From Betaproteobacteria bacterium (GTDB lineage Bacteria; Pseudomonadota; Gammaproteobacteria; Burkholderiales; SG8-39), in the NCBI GenBank assembly GCA_016234705.1, contig JACRAS010000114.1, positions 17,555 to 81,554 of the forward strand: 64,000 bases of DNA, written 5' to 3'. Position numbers and translations under genes: made by a program. Shown here piece by piece: positions 57,235 through 64,000 of the stretch. A model generated the notes under the pieces. It was not told the origin of the DNA, searched no databases, and was given only the letters and a program-made list of their open reading frames with translations. Each line of letters begins with the position of its first letter. The stretch's first letter is position 1.

Positions 57235-58409
57235 GGCGTCACCCTTCCGGACGGATTGTCCAGCCTCACCACGGCGTTGTAGGCGTGGCGTTTGTACCTG
57301 TCGCCGTAGGTGCCGCTGGCGGGAAACACGTTGGCGCTCCCGTCGGCTTTCAGGCCCAGCGTGTAGATCTTGTTGTCGGTCCAACCCGGCGATTGTTCGA
57401 CGTTCCGCGCCAGCAGGTTGACCTTGACCGAATAGGTGTGGAGCCAGTTGAGCAGGCAAGCGTGGCCGGCGCAGGCGTTGTAGGTCCAGGGATCGGCCGT
57501 GTAGGCGCTGATATTGGCGCTGTTGGCGGTATTGCCGACGCCGTATTCGAACTGGATGGTTTCGATGCCCTCGACCAGCGGCACGATGGTGAAACCGCCG
57601 GCCCCCAGCTCCGCGCGCTTGAGCGTGGGGATGCCATCGCCGGCGGCGTTGTTGTTGGCGACGAAATAAATGTGCGTCAGGTAGCGGCGATAGTCGGCCG
57701 CGGGCGCGGGCACGCCGGGCGAGGTCGCGCAACTGAGCGTGCGCAGGGTCGCCAGCGCAAGATCGGTGTTCAGCACGAAGTTCGTCTGATAATCCCTGCG
57801 CGATCCGGTGTTACTTGCGAGCTCGGTCGCTTGAAAGCAATTGGACGCCTGAAAATAGGGCGCCCCATTGGGCAAGGCATCGCAGCCTGCTTCCAGCGTG
57901 GGGCCCGCGACGCAGGTGCTGAGCCGGCGCACCACCAGGATGTCGGAGCCGGCGCGCGTGTCGGTCCCGCAGGAGGGCCCGGTGGCGGCGTGGTCGTAGC
58001 ATTGCACGTGCAAAAAAAACGTCCGGTTCAAATTGGCGGCGGTGGTGTCGCAGGGGTCGGGCGCGGGCGGGTAGCCCATGGCGGCGGTGACCGGGGAGGT
58101 GTCCGCGCCCAGGGGTGGCGCTTCAGGGTTGGCGCCTATGATTTTTTCGTAAGGATTGAATGCGGAAAAATAGCCCGCCATGCGCAGGTCTTCGGTCAGC
58201 AGGCTCATCGCGTAGCGGCCGCTTTCGAGCTGGCGGTTGCTGCGCTCGATTTCAGTCCGCGCCTGGCTGTTTTTCACGAAAATCGAAACCAGCCCGGTCA
58301 TGATCATCAGGCCCAGGGTGATCGCGATCATCAGTTCGATCAGCGAGAAGCCGCCGTGGAATTCGCGAAGGTTGTTTCTCGGCGGGGGCAGTCTGGTCAT
58401 GGGCGTCAT
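57231..58409 (-). CDS. pilW: Type IV pilus minor pilin PilW
   Basis: A 392-residue PilW-like minor pilin. The prepilin motif is HGG|FSLIELMIAITLGLMI with E5 of the mature chain conserved. The rest (RSNRQLESGRYAMSLLTEDL, then AGYFSAFNPYEK) follows the PilW pattern and has several cysteine pairs. Start ATGs lie at 58409 and 58400; I took the first because pilV ends 10 bp upstream. The stop overlaps pilX. Confidence 0.85.
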   Translation of the reverse strand: MTPMTRLPPPRNNLREFHGGFSLIELMIAITLGLMIMTGLVSIFVKNSQARTEIERSNRQLESGRYAMSLLTEDLRMAGYFSAFNPYEKIIGANPEAPPLGADTSPVTAAMGYPPAPDPCDTTAANLNRTFFLHVQCYDHAATGPSCGTDTRAGSDILVVRRLSTCVAGPTLEAGCDALPNGAPYFQASNCFQATELASNTGSRRDYQTNFVLNTDLALATLRTLSCATSPGVPAPAADYRRYLTHIYFVANNNAAGDGIPTLKRAELGAGGFTIVPLVEGIETIQFEYGVGNTANSANISAYTADPWTYNACAGHACLLNWLHTYSVKVNLLARNVEQSPGWTDNKIYTLGLKADGSANVFPASGTYGDRYKRHAYNAVVRLDNPSGRVTP

Positions 58410-58419
58410 CCGGCTGGGG

Positions 58420-59013
58420 TTATTGGCAACCGGGCAGGCCGATGGAAACGCGCGCTGAAATCGCGCGCCGCAGGCGATCGTCGCCGCCATAGCTGGCCTG
58501 GCCGCAGGTCGCGCTGGGAATGCTGGTCGCGTTCAATCCCTGCCACGCAACCGTGACCAGGTAAATGCCCGGCTGGCACAGTCCGGCCGCAAGGTTCTGC
58601 GCCTGAATTTGGGTGACGCAGCCAAGCGCGCCTATCATCGCGCCGACTTTCGTGCCACCGCTGGTTTCGGCCGCTCCTTTGAGCGCATTGCTCCATTCGC
58701 ACTGGTCCCGCGCGACGCCCGCCGCGGTGCCGGAGCAGTCCGCGGGCTGGGCATCTCCCGTACCCAAAGTCGTCCCCGCGGCGAGCGCGTAAGTAGCGGC
58801 GGCGTTGCGGTTGGCGTTTATGCGCTCGACCATGCTGTTCAGCAGGACGACCGCCTGGCCGCGCTGGTAGGACTCCATTTCGGCGATGAATATTTTGCTT
58901 TGCAATCCGGCCAGGCCGAGCATGCCGAAAGCCAGGATGACAATTGTGACCAGCACCTCGAGCATGGTGGTGCCGAGCTGGGACCTGTCGCGAAATTGGC
59001 GATGCGCTAACAC
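58420..59013 (-). CDS. pilV: Type IV pilus modification/minor pilin PilV
   Basis: A 197-residue PilV-like pseudopilin. QLG|TTMLEVLVTIVILAFGML is the prepilin leader and helix, with E5 kept. MESYQRGQAVVLLNSMVERI is the conserved PilV region. It starts with GTG and overlaps the end of fimT by 7 bp. It is part of the minor pilin complex that initiates the pilus. Confidence 0.85.
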   Translation of the reverse strand: MLAHRQFRDRSQLGTTMLEVLVTIVILAFGMLGLAGLQSKIFIAEMESYQRGQAVVLLNSMVERINANRNAAATYALAAGTTLGTGDAQPADCSGTAAGVARDQCEWSNALKGAAETSGGTKVGAMIGALGCVTQIQAQNLAAGLCQPGIYLVTVAWQGLNATSIPSATCGQASYGGDDRLRRAISARVSIGLPGCQ

Positions 59014-59495
59014 GCTGCGGCCTTAATGTACGGGCGCCCGCTCAAATCCACGCTGACGCAGCGCTGGGCGGTGGTGCCGCTGGCGCTCATGTTGAACGCC
59101 GGCGCGGCGGCGCCCAAAATGCGGCCGGAGTTGCGATAGGTCACGCTGTCCGGTCCGGTGGCGGTGATTCCGGCGAACTCGGAGTGGACCTCGATATTGC
59201 TGCCGGCGTTGTCCGGATCCGCGATCTGCCAACCGCTCTGCCACGCTCCCGCGGTCGTGGGCGACATGGTTACGCTCCGGTTGCGCTTGATGGCTTCGCT
59301 GCGCGCCAGCGTCAGCGATGAATTGAGGTCGGTCGCCATGGACTTTATTCTCTGGCTCTTGATGAACTCGCTGAACGCCGGTGCGGCGAGGGTAGCCAGA
59401 ATCGCGACAATCGCGACGACGATCAGGAGCTCGATCATGGTGAACCCTTCCTGACCGGGCCGCGGCTGGCGCAATTGTCGGCGCAAGGATTTCAT
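59007..59495 (-). CDS. fimT: FimT/GspH-type minor pilin
   Basis: A 162-residue pseudopilin of the FimT/GspH family. QEG|FTMIELLIVVAIVAILAT is the prepilin site and helix, then APAFSEFIKSQRIKSMATDL and SLTLARSEAIKRNRSVTMSP, the typical GspH region. Members support pilus assembly and, in some bacteria, DNA uptake. It lies 9 bp after pilE and overlaps pilV. Confidence 0.87.
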   Translation of the reverse strand: MKSLRRQLRQPRPGQEGFTMIELLIVVAIVAILATLAAPAFSEFIKSQRIKSMATDLNSSLTLARSEAIKRNRSVTMSPTTAGAWQSGWQIADPDNAGSNIEVHSEFAGITATGPDSVTYRNSGRILGAAAPAFNMSASGTTAQRCVSVDLSGRPYIKAAAC

Positions 59496-59504
59496 CCGGA
59501 CTCG

Positions 59505-59921
59505 TTACCAGTAGGTCGAAGGTGTCTTCACGCCGGCCTGGTTGATGCTCATCGCCAGCTCGTTGTTCGTGGCCTGGGTTCCCTGCGGCGTGGCGGTAAT
59601 CAGAAAGGTGGGCGGCGGCCCTGCGGCGGTGACGACAACGGGCGTGCCGTAATACGGTGAAACCTCGCTTGGAACCGCCAAGGCCGGGTTGGCCGTGCCG
59701 AAGAGCACGTCGAGGCTGGGGGCATAGCTACGGTTGTCCAGGAAATACTGCTGTTGCCGCTGGGCGGCATCCATGAGGAAGGCCTGGGCACTGGCACGGT
59801 GTCCCTTGAGAACATAATTCCGATACGACGGAAAGGCGATCCCCGCGAGTACGGCGATGATGCCAACGACCATCATCAGTTCGATCAAGGTAAAGCCGCG
59901 GTCACGTCGATTGGGAGTCAT
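59505..59921 (-). CDS. pilE: PilE-like type IV pilin
   Basis: A 138-residue pilin-like protein. DRG|FTLIELMMVVGIIAVLAG is the prepilin cleavage site and N-terminal helix, followed by PSYRNYVLKGHRASAQAFLM and AAQRQQQYFLDNRSYAPSLD, which is PilE minor-pilin-like. The ATG at 59921 gives the expected short leader; the open frame to 60032 is not supported. AAAGGG precedes the start. First gene of the cluster. Confidence 0.87.
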   Translation of the reverse strand: MTPNRRDRGFTLIELMMVVGIIAVLAGIAFPSYRNYVLKGHRASAQAFLMDAAQRQQQYFLDNRSYAPSLDVLFGTANPALAVPSEVSPYYGTPVVVTAAGPPPTFLITATPQGTQATNNELAMSINQAGVKTPSTYW

Positions 59922-60286
59922 GATTTGCCCTTTTTTCAGGTTGGCGGAGCGTTTGCCTTCAGTTGCTGCGTGTTTGTCGGAATTCGCCGCCGCTCCATCG
60001 CCAAGCTTGGGACCGGAGCGCGGCACAACCATGTTCGTGCGTTGATGCTAGTGCTGGTGACGGGCCTGCGTCCAGAGAAAGTTGACGAGCGGCCGATATT
60101 CTGGAATAAGCGGTTTCGAATCAGGCCGCCTGGCGTGCTTATCCGCGCTGCACGCTACCCGATCCGTAAAACCAGGCGAAGAGCGGCAGCGCAACGCGCC
60201 CGGACTATGCAACAATTCGCTTGTCGCGGCAACGCCCGCGCCACGATGGCGATCGCACCCGCGCCGGCCGTGAAAGGGAGAGAACA

Positions 60287-61177
60287 ATGAGTTCGAACGA
60301 CGCAAGGCAAGTGCTGGGTATCATCGGCGGCAGTGGGGTCTACGACATCGACGGCCTCGCCGGCAAGCGCTGGCGGAAAGTCTCGTCCCCGTTCGGCGAG
60401 CCTTCGGACGAGTTGCTGTGCGGCGAGCTCGACGGGCAGCCGATGGTGTTTCTGCCGCGGCACGGACGCGGCCACAGGATTCCGCCTTCCGAGATCAACT
60501 TCCGCGCCAACATCGATGCGTTGAAGCGCCTGGGCGTGACCGACGTCGTTTCCGTCAGCGCGGTGGGCTCGCTGCGCGAGCATCTGCATCCGGGAATGTT
60601 CGTCATCGTCGACCAGTTCATCGACCGCACGTTTGCGCGCGCGAAAAGCTTTTTCGGCACCGGCGTGGTGGCGCACGTTTCCATGGCGCGCCCGGTGTGC
60701 GGCCGCCTGGGCGACCACCTCGAGGCGGCGGCGCGCGAGGCCGGCATCGACACGGCGCGCGGCGGCACCTATCTGGTGATGGAGGGGCCGCAGTTCTCCA
60801 GTCTGGCGGAATCGGAGATTTATCGCACCTGGAACTGCGATGTCATCGGCATGACCAACATGCCCGAAGCCAAGCTCGCGCGCGAGGCCGAGCTGTGCTA
60901 CGCGACGGTGGCCATGGTCACCGACTACGACTGCTGGCACCCGCACCACGACGACGTGACGGTGGATGCGATCGTCAAGGTGCTGCTCGCCAACGCGGAG
61001 AAGGCGCGCACGCTGGTGAAAAAAGTGGCGCCGAGGCTCAAGCATGACGCGAACGCAGTCCATTGCGGCTGCCGCACCGCGCTTCGGCACGCGCTGATCA
61101 CCGCGCCGGAGGCGCGCGACGCGGAAATGGTGCGGCGGCTTGACGCGGTGGCCGGGCGCCTGCTGAATCCAAAATGA
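60287..61177 (+). CDS. mtnP: S-methyl-5'-thioadenosine phosphorylase
   Basis: A 296-residue MTA/nucleoside phosphorylase that splits methylthioadenosine into adenine and MTR-1-P. Motifs are LGIIGGSGVYDIDGL, FLPRHGRGHRIPPSEINFRA, YLVMEGPQFSSLAESEIYR and IGMTNMPEAKLAREAELCYA. The ATG at 60287 is preceded by AAAGGGAGAG. It is followed by apt 21 bp downstream, so the released adenine is salvaged by the next gene product. Confidence 0.93.
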   Translation: MSSNDARQVLGIIGGSGVYDIDGLAGKRWRKVSSPFGEPSDELLCGELDGQPMVFLPRHGRGHRIPPSEINFRANIDALKRLGVTDVVSVSAVGSLREHLHPGMFVIVDQFIDRTFARAKSFFGTGVVAHVSMARPVCGRLGDHLEAAAREAGIDTARGGTYLVMEGPQFSSLAESEIYRTWNCDVIGMTNMPEAKLAREAELCYATVAMVTDYDCWHPHHDDVTVDAIVKVLLANAEKARTLVKKVAPRLKHDANAVHCGCRTALRHALITAPEARDAEMVRRLDAVAGRLLNPK

Positions 61178-61198
61178 TGCCGTAGGGAGCAGAAAATC

Positions 61199-61726
61199 AT
61201 GCCGATCAAATCGCTCATCCGCACCGTTCCGCACTATCCGAAGCAGGGCGTGATGTTCCGCGACATCACCACTCTGCTCAAGGATGCGGTCGGATTTCGC
61301 GTCACCATCAACGAATTCGTGCACCGCTATACCGGCGCGAAAATCGACAAGATCGCCGCCATCGAGTCGCGCGGCTTCATCATCGGCGCCGCGCTGGCGT
61401 TTCAACTGGGTGTGGGCTTCGTGCCGATACGCAAGAAAGGCAAGCTGCCGGCCGCAACCGTCGGGCACGACTACGAACTGGAGTACGGCTTCGACCGCGT
61501 CGAGCTGCACGTCGATGCGATTGCGAAAGGCGAACGGGTGTTGCTGGTGGACGATCTGATCGCCACCGGAGGCACGGCCGAGGCGGCGATCAAGCTGATC
61601 GAGAAAATGGGCGGCGTGGTGGTGGAGGTTTGCGCGGTGATCGATCTTCCGGACCTGGGCGGGCGCAAGCGCCTGGCGAAGCTCAAACACAAGGTGTTCA
61701 CCTTGTGCGAATTCGAAGGCGACTGA
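61199..61726 (+). CDS. apt: Adenine phosphoribosyltransferase
   Basis: A 175-residue Apt. It starts [20 protein letters not shown], has [20 protein letters not shown], and the PRPP-binding motif [20 protein letters not shown]. It converts adenine and PRPP to AMP. GGGAGC precedes the ATG. The gene follows mtnP in what looks like a two-gene salvage operon. Confidence 0.95.
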   Translation: MPIKSLIRTVPHYPKQGVMFRDITTLLKDAVGFRVTINEFVHRYTGAKIDKIAAIESRGFIIGAALAFQLGVGFVPIRKKGKLPAATVGHDYELEYGFDRVELHVDAIAKGERVLLVDDLIATGGTAEAAIKLIEKMGGVVVEVCAVIDLPDLGGRKRLAKLKHKVFTLCEFEGD

Positions 61727-61875
61727 CATTGCCGTCGGCGCGCGCCCGGTCGGGCCAGGCGCGGACATGGACGTGCTGCCGCCGTGGGCGAGTTTCTTCG
61801 CGCGGCTGGCGCAGCGGGCAGCCTGACTCAGGCGCGATAGCCGGCGGTGGGTTGGTCCAACATATCGGAAACTGC

Positions 61876-61896
61876 CTGGAAACGCCCGTCCCTATT
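61876..61896. repeat. Copy of the 21-bp dispersed repeat
   Basis: Matches 2739-2759 with a single mismatch. Unlike the first copy, no pairing arm is present nearby. It lies in the 292-bp region between apt and the ParD-like gene, which otherwise contains only the operator. Confidence 0.4.
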
Positions 61897-61966
61897 CGCT
61901 CAACAGGTTATTGCCCGATCGATTGGTGGTCGCTGCAAGGGGGCGGAAACGAGGCCGACATCATAG

Positions 61967-61988
61967 TTGTAGCACTACTGTGCTACAA
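61967..61988 (+). promoter_or_regulatory. Operator palindrome of the ParDE-like pair
   Basis: TTGTAGCAC (61967-61975) and GTGCTACAA (61980-61988) form a perfect 9-bp inverted repeat with a 4-bp centre. A TACAAT at 61984-61989 is a likely -10 box inside it. The antitoxin start is at 62019. This fits repression by the ribbon-helix-helix antitoxin. Confidence 0.65.
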
Positions 61989-62018
61989 TGAAATGTAAAT
62001 ACCGTACTGGAGTTCGCT

Positions 62019-62303
62019 ATGTCCACGACCACAATCCGTCTGCCCGAAGACCTGAAAGCGCGCGTTGCTGCTGCGGCCGAACGCACGGGTACAACTTCAC
62101 ACGGTTTCATCCTGGACGCCATTGTGGAGAAGGCGGATCAGGAGGAACGGCGTGGGGACTTTAATGACGTCGCTGAGAAACGCTACGCCCATATCTTGGC
62201 CTCGGGAAAGACGATTGCCTGGTCTGAAATGCGCGGCTATCTCGAACATCGCCTCGCGGGCAAAGCGGTGAAGCGACCAGTTGCCCGGAAGCTGGCTCGC
62301 TGA
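62019..62303 (+). CDS. Ribbon-helix-helix antitoxin (ParD/CopG-like)
   Basis: A 94-residue antitoxin. The ribbon-helix-helix is TTTIRLPEDLKARVAAAAER followed by TTSHGFILDAIVEKADQEER. The C-terminal part (IAWSEMRGYLEHRLAGKA) should bind the toxin. GGAG stands upstream of the ATG. A perfect palindromic operator precedes it, and a ParE-like toxin gene follows. Confidence 0.83.
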   Translation: MSTTTIRLPEDLKARVAAAAERTGTTSHGFILDAIVEKADQEERRGDFNDVAEKRYAHILASGKTIAWSEMRGYLEHRLAGKAVKRPVARKLAR

Positions 62304-62320
62304 GGAGGTCGCGAATCGAA

Positions 62321-62602
62321 TTGGCCCCAGAAGTCGGGGATGATCTCGATCGCATTTTCGATCACCTCGCCCCACACGATGCTGCCGATGCGCCCTCGCG
62401 TATCCGGGAAATCATTCAGGCGATCGCCGTACTCGAGCAAAACCCCCTGATCGGGCGCCCCGTTCATGCAGACAAGAGAGAGCTGGTGATCGGGCGGCGC
62501 TCGCGCGGCTATGTGGCCTTGTATCGCTACGTCGCGGAAATCGACACGGTATTCGTGCTCGCCCTGCGTAGCCAGCGGGAGGCTGGCTACGCCAGAACGT
62601 AA
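62321..62602 (+). CDS. ParE-like toxin (RelE/ParE superfamily)
   Basis: A 93-residue RelE/ParE-fold protein: LAPEVGDDLDRIFDHLAPHD, then IREIIQAIAVLEQNPLIGRP and GYVALYRYVAEIDTVFVLAL. The start is a TTG at 62321, with GAGGAGG 12 bp upstream; homologues begin with (M)RIELAPEV, and codons for RIEL lie just before, so a rarer start is possible. The gene follows the antitoxin by 17 bp. ParE toxins poison gyrase; RelE-type ones cleave mRNA; the class here is not certain. Confidence 0.8.
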   Translation: MAPEVGDDLDRIFDHLAPHDAADAPSRIREIIQAIAVLEQNPLIGRPVHADKRELVIGRRSRGYVALYRYVAEIDTVFVLALRSQREAGYART

Positions 62603-62683
62603 ATCGAACCGCGATCTGTTCCAGCCGTGCACCGGCTCATCGAAATTCGCCTGAGCGCCGATTCATTGCTATCCTGACCGGGT

Positions 62684-64000
62684 ATGAGCCAGATCCTGAT
62701 CCAGCAGTACCTCAACCAGTTGCAGGACCTGCGCAAGGCCTCCGGAACGCGCCGCGAATCGGTGGTGCGCGAAGCGTTCAAGCACCTGTTGAAAGGCTGG
62801 GCGCGCTCGCACGATCTCGTTTTCGTGCCGGAATACGAGATCGAGACCAAGGCGAAAAACCGGCGCTACGTCGACGGCGCGCTGCTGTACGAGCTGCGCA
62901 TGCCCTTCGGCTACTGGGAGGCGAAGGACGAGAAGGACGACCTCGACGCCGAGATCGAAACCAAGTTCCGCCGCGGCTACCCGCAGGACAACATCATTTT
63001 CGAGGACTCGACCGAGGCGGTCCTGTTCCAGAACCGGCAGGAGGTGATGCGCTGTGGCGTGGACGACGTGGCGGCGCTGGAGAAGCTGCTAGTCCTGTTC
63101 TTCGGCTACGAGCGCGTGGAGATCGCCGAATTCCGCCATGCGGTGGAGCAGTTCAAGACCGACCTGCCGGCGGTGCTCGACGCGCTGCGCAACATGATCG
63201 CGCGCGCTTTTACGGAGAACGCCGCCTTCCGCAAGGCGTCGCAGAAGTTCCTCGCGCACGCGCAGGAGGCGATCAACCCCAGCCTCACCGACGCCGACGT
63301 GCGCGAAATGCTGATCCAGCACGTGCTCACCGAGGAGATTTTTTCGAAGGTGTTCGGCGAGGACGATTTTCACCAGCACAACAACGTGGCGAAGGAACTC
63401 TACGCGCTCGAGGAAACCTTCTTCACCGGCGACCTGAAAAAGCGCACCCTGCGCGGCCTCGGCTCCTACTATGCCGCGATCCGCGCGGCCGCCGCGCAGA
63501 TCGGCAGCCACCACGAGAAGCAGGCCTTCCTCAAAGTCATCTACGAGAATTTCTACAAGGTCTACAACGTCAAGGCGGCCGATCGGCTGGGCGTGGTGTA
63601 TACGCCGAACGAGATCGTGCGCTTCATGGTCGAGTCCGCCGACTGGCTGTGCGAGAAGCACTTCGGCAGGAACCTGATCGACAAGGATGTCGAAATCCTC
63701 GACCCCGCGGTGGGCACCGGCACCTTCATCTGCGAGCTGCTGGAGCACTTCCGCGGGCAGAAGGCGAAGCTCAAGCACAAATACCTGGAGGAACTGCACG
63801 CGAACGAAGTGGCGATCCTGCCCTACTACGTCGCCAACCTCAACATCGAGGCCACCTACGCCGCGATCACGGGCGACTACCTCGAATACCCGAACCTGTG
63901 CTTCGTCGACACCCTGGACAACGTCGGCCTGCACACCGCGGCGCACGGCACCACGGCGGACCTGTTCGGCAGCGTGAGCGAGCAGAACCTCGCGCGTATC
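62684..64000 (+). CDS. Single-chain restriction-modification enzyme, N-terminal part (runs off window)
   Basis: The first 439 residues are visible and the frame is still open at the edge. The N-terminal nuclease-like region has VDGALLYELRMPFGYWEAKD, with D and ExK as expected for a PD-(D/E)xK endonuclease. The methyltransferase part begins with the SAM motif ILDPAVGTGTFICELL near residue 345, preceded by YKVYNVKAADRLGVVYTPNE. This resembles type ISP (LlaGI/LlaBIII-like) enzymes, in which nuclease, helicase, methylase and target recognition share one chain; no helicase motifs are seen yet, so other single-chain types are possible. The ATG at 62684 has no strong ribosome site. Confidence 0.83.
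   Translation, partial: MSQILIQQYLNQLQDLRKASGTRRESVVREAFKHLLKGWARSHDLVFVPEYEIETKAKNRRYVDGALLYELRMPFGYWEAKDEKDDLDAEIETKFRRGYPQDNIIFEDSTEAVLFQNRQEVMRCGVDDVAALEKLLVLFFGYERVEIAEFRHAVEQFKTDLPAVLDALRNMIARAFTENAAFRKASQKFLAHAQEAINPSLTDADVREMLIQHVLTEEIFSKVFGEDDFHQHNNVAKELYALEETFFTGDLKKRTLRGLGSYYAAIRAAAAQIGSHHEKQAFLKVIYENFYKVYNVKAADRLGVVYTPNEIVRFMVESADWLCEKHFGRNLIDKDVEILDPAVGTGTFICELLEHFRGQKAKLKHKYLEELHANEVAILPYYVANLNIEATYAAITGDYLEYPNLCFVDTLDNVGLHTAAHGTTADLFGSVSEQNLARI

Noticed and set aside
55441..57282. Long open frame (613 codons) on the plus strand across pilY1 and pilX
   Set aside because: It is antisense to clear pilus genes, has low-complexity Gly/Ala/Arg composition and no recognisable domain; long antisense frames are common in high-GC DNA.

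Overview
The window is about 64 kb of high-GC DNA. Gene content and order point to a betaproteobacterium (Burkholderiales or Nitrosomonadales-like): queA-tgt-yajC-secD-secF, a double-length UvrA, a class III ribonucleotide reductase under an Fnr/Dnr-type box, a pilE-fimT-pilV-pilW-pilX-pilY1 cluster, c-type cytochromes, an orphan TRAP binding protein, and many stand-alone metabolic genes. No rRNA, CRISPR array or intact transposase was seen. The genus cannot be fixed from sequence alone.

Layout. 0-7 kb: end of a membrane protein, a FeeM-like acyltransferase, a DUF2237 protein, a nitroreductase, a metallo-beta-lactamase-fold hydrolase, a DapA-superfamily aldolase, a DUF488 protein and a membrane diguanylate cyclase. 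7-8.5 kb: a truncated DMT transporter abutting a DUF2442 gene, then an MqsRA toxin-antitoxin pair with a recognisable operator. 8.6-14.6 kb: a 1977-residue tandem UvrA. 14.6-18.3 kb: two toxin-antitoxin pairs, a stray uvrA fragment, a PaaK-type CoA ligase and a second copy of a vapC 3' end. 18.3-24.3 kb: two MFS transporters, a PNPOx-like flavoprotein behind a broken nitronate monooxygenase start, a metallophosphoesterase, and an overlapping DUF1326-DUF2182 pair. 24.4-26.7 kb: an accessory patch with VapBC, broken hsdM, rhuM, nucleotidyltransferase and HEPN remnants, and a DUF4160-DUF2442 pair. 26.7-38.5 kb: exported O-methyltransferase, IclR regulator, CorA, aminotransferase, mnmA, YceI, cytochromes c, GST, purB and a TRAP binding protein. 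38.5-47.2 kb: secF, secD, yajC, tgt, queA, tRNA-Leu, a CBS-domain protein, a Crp/Fnr-family regulator and a beta-CASP nuclease. 47.4-51 kb: the anaerobic ribonucleotide reductase locus, whose glycyl-radical domain is encoded as a separate 61-residue ORF. 51-52.4 kb: a phage-like repressor facing a small membrane-protein gene through two nearly identical promoters, then hairpins and a tRNA-Thr 3' remnant that looks like an attachment site. 52.4-60 kb: type IV pilus tip and minor pilins. 60.3-61.7 kb: purine salvage (mtnP, apt). 62-64 kb: a ParDE-like pair and the start of a single-chain restriction-modification enzyme that runs off the window.

How the parts fit. Core housekeeping blocks (tRNA modification, protein export, purine metabolism) alternate with small accessory patches. 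Five toxin-antitoxin pairs and at least eight gene fragments cluster in those patches. Some fragments are duplicated ends of neighbours, which suggests repeated short-homology exchange rather than transposition. The strongest points for follow-up are the split NrdD, the mirrored repressor/small-protein promoters beside the tRNA-Thr remnant, the copied uvrA and vapC ends, the Cys-rich repeat insert in PilY1, and the DUF1326-DUF2182 pair.
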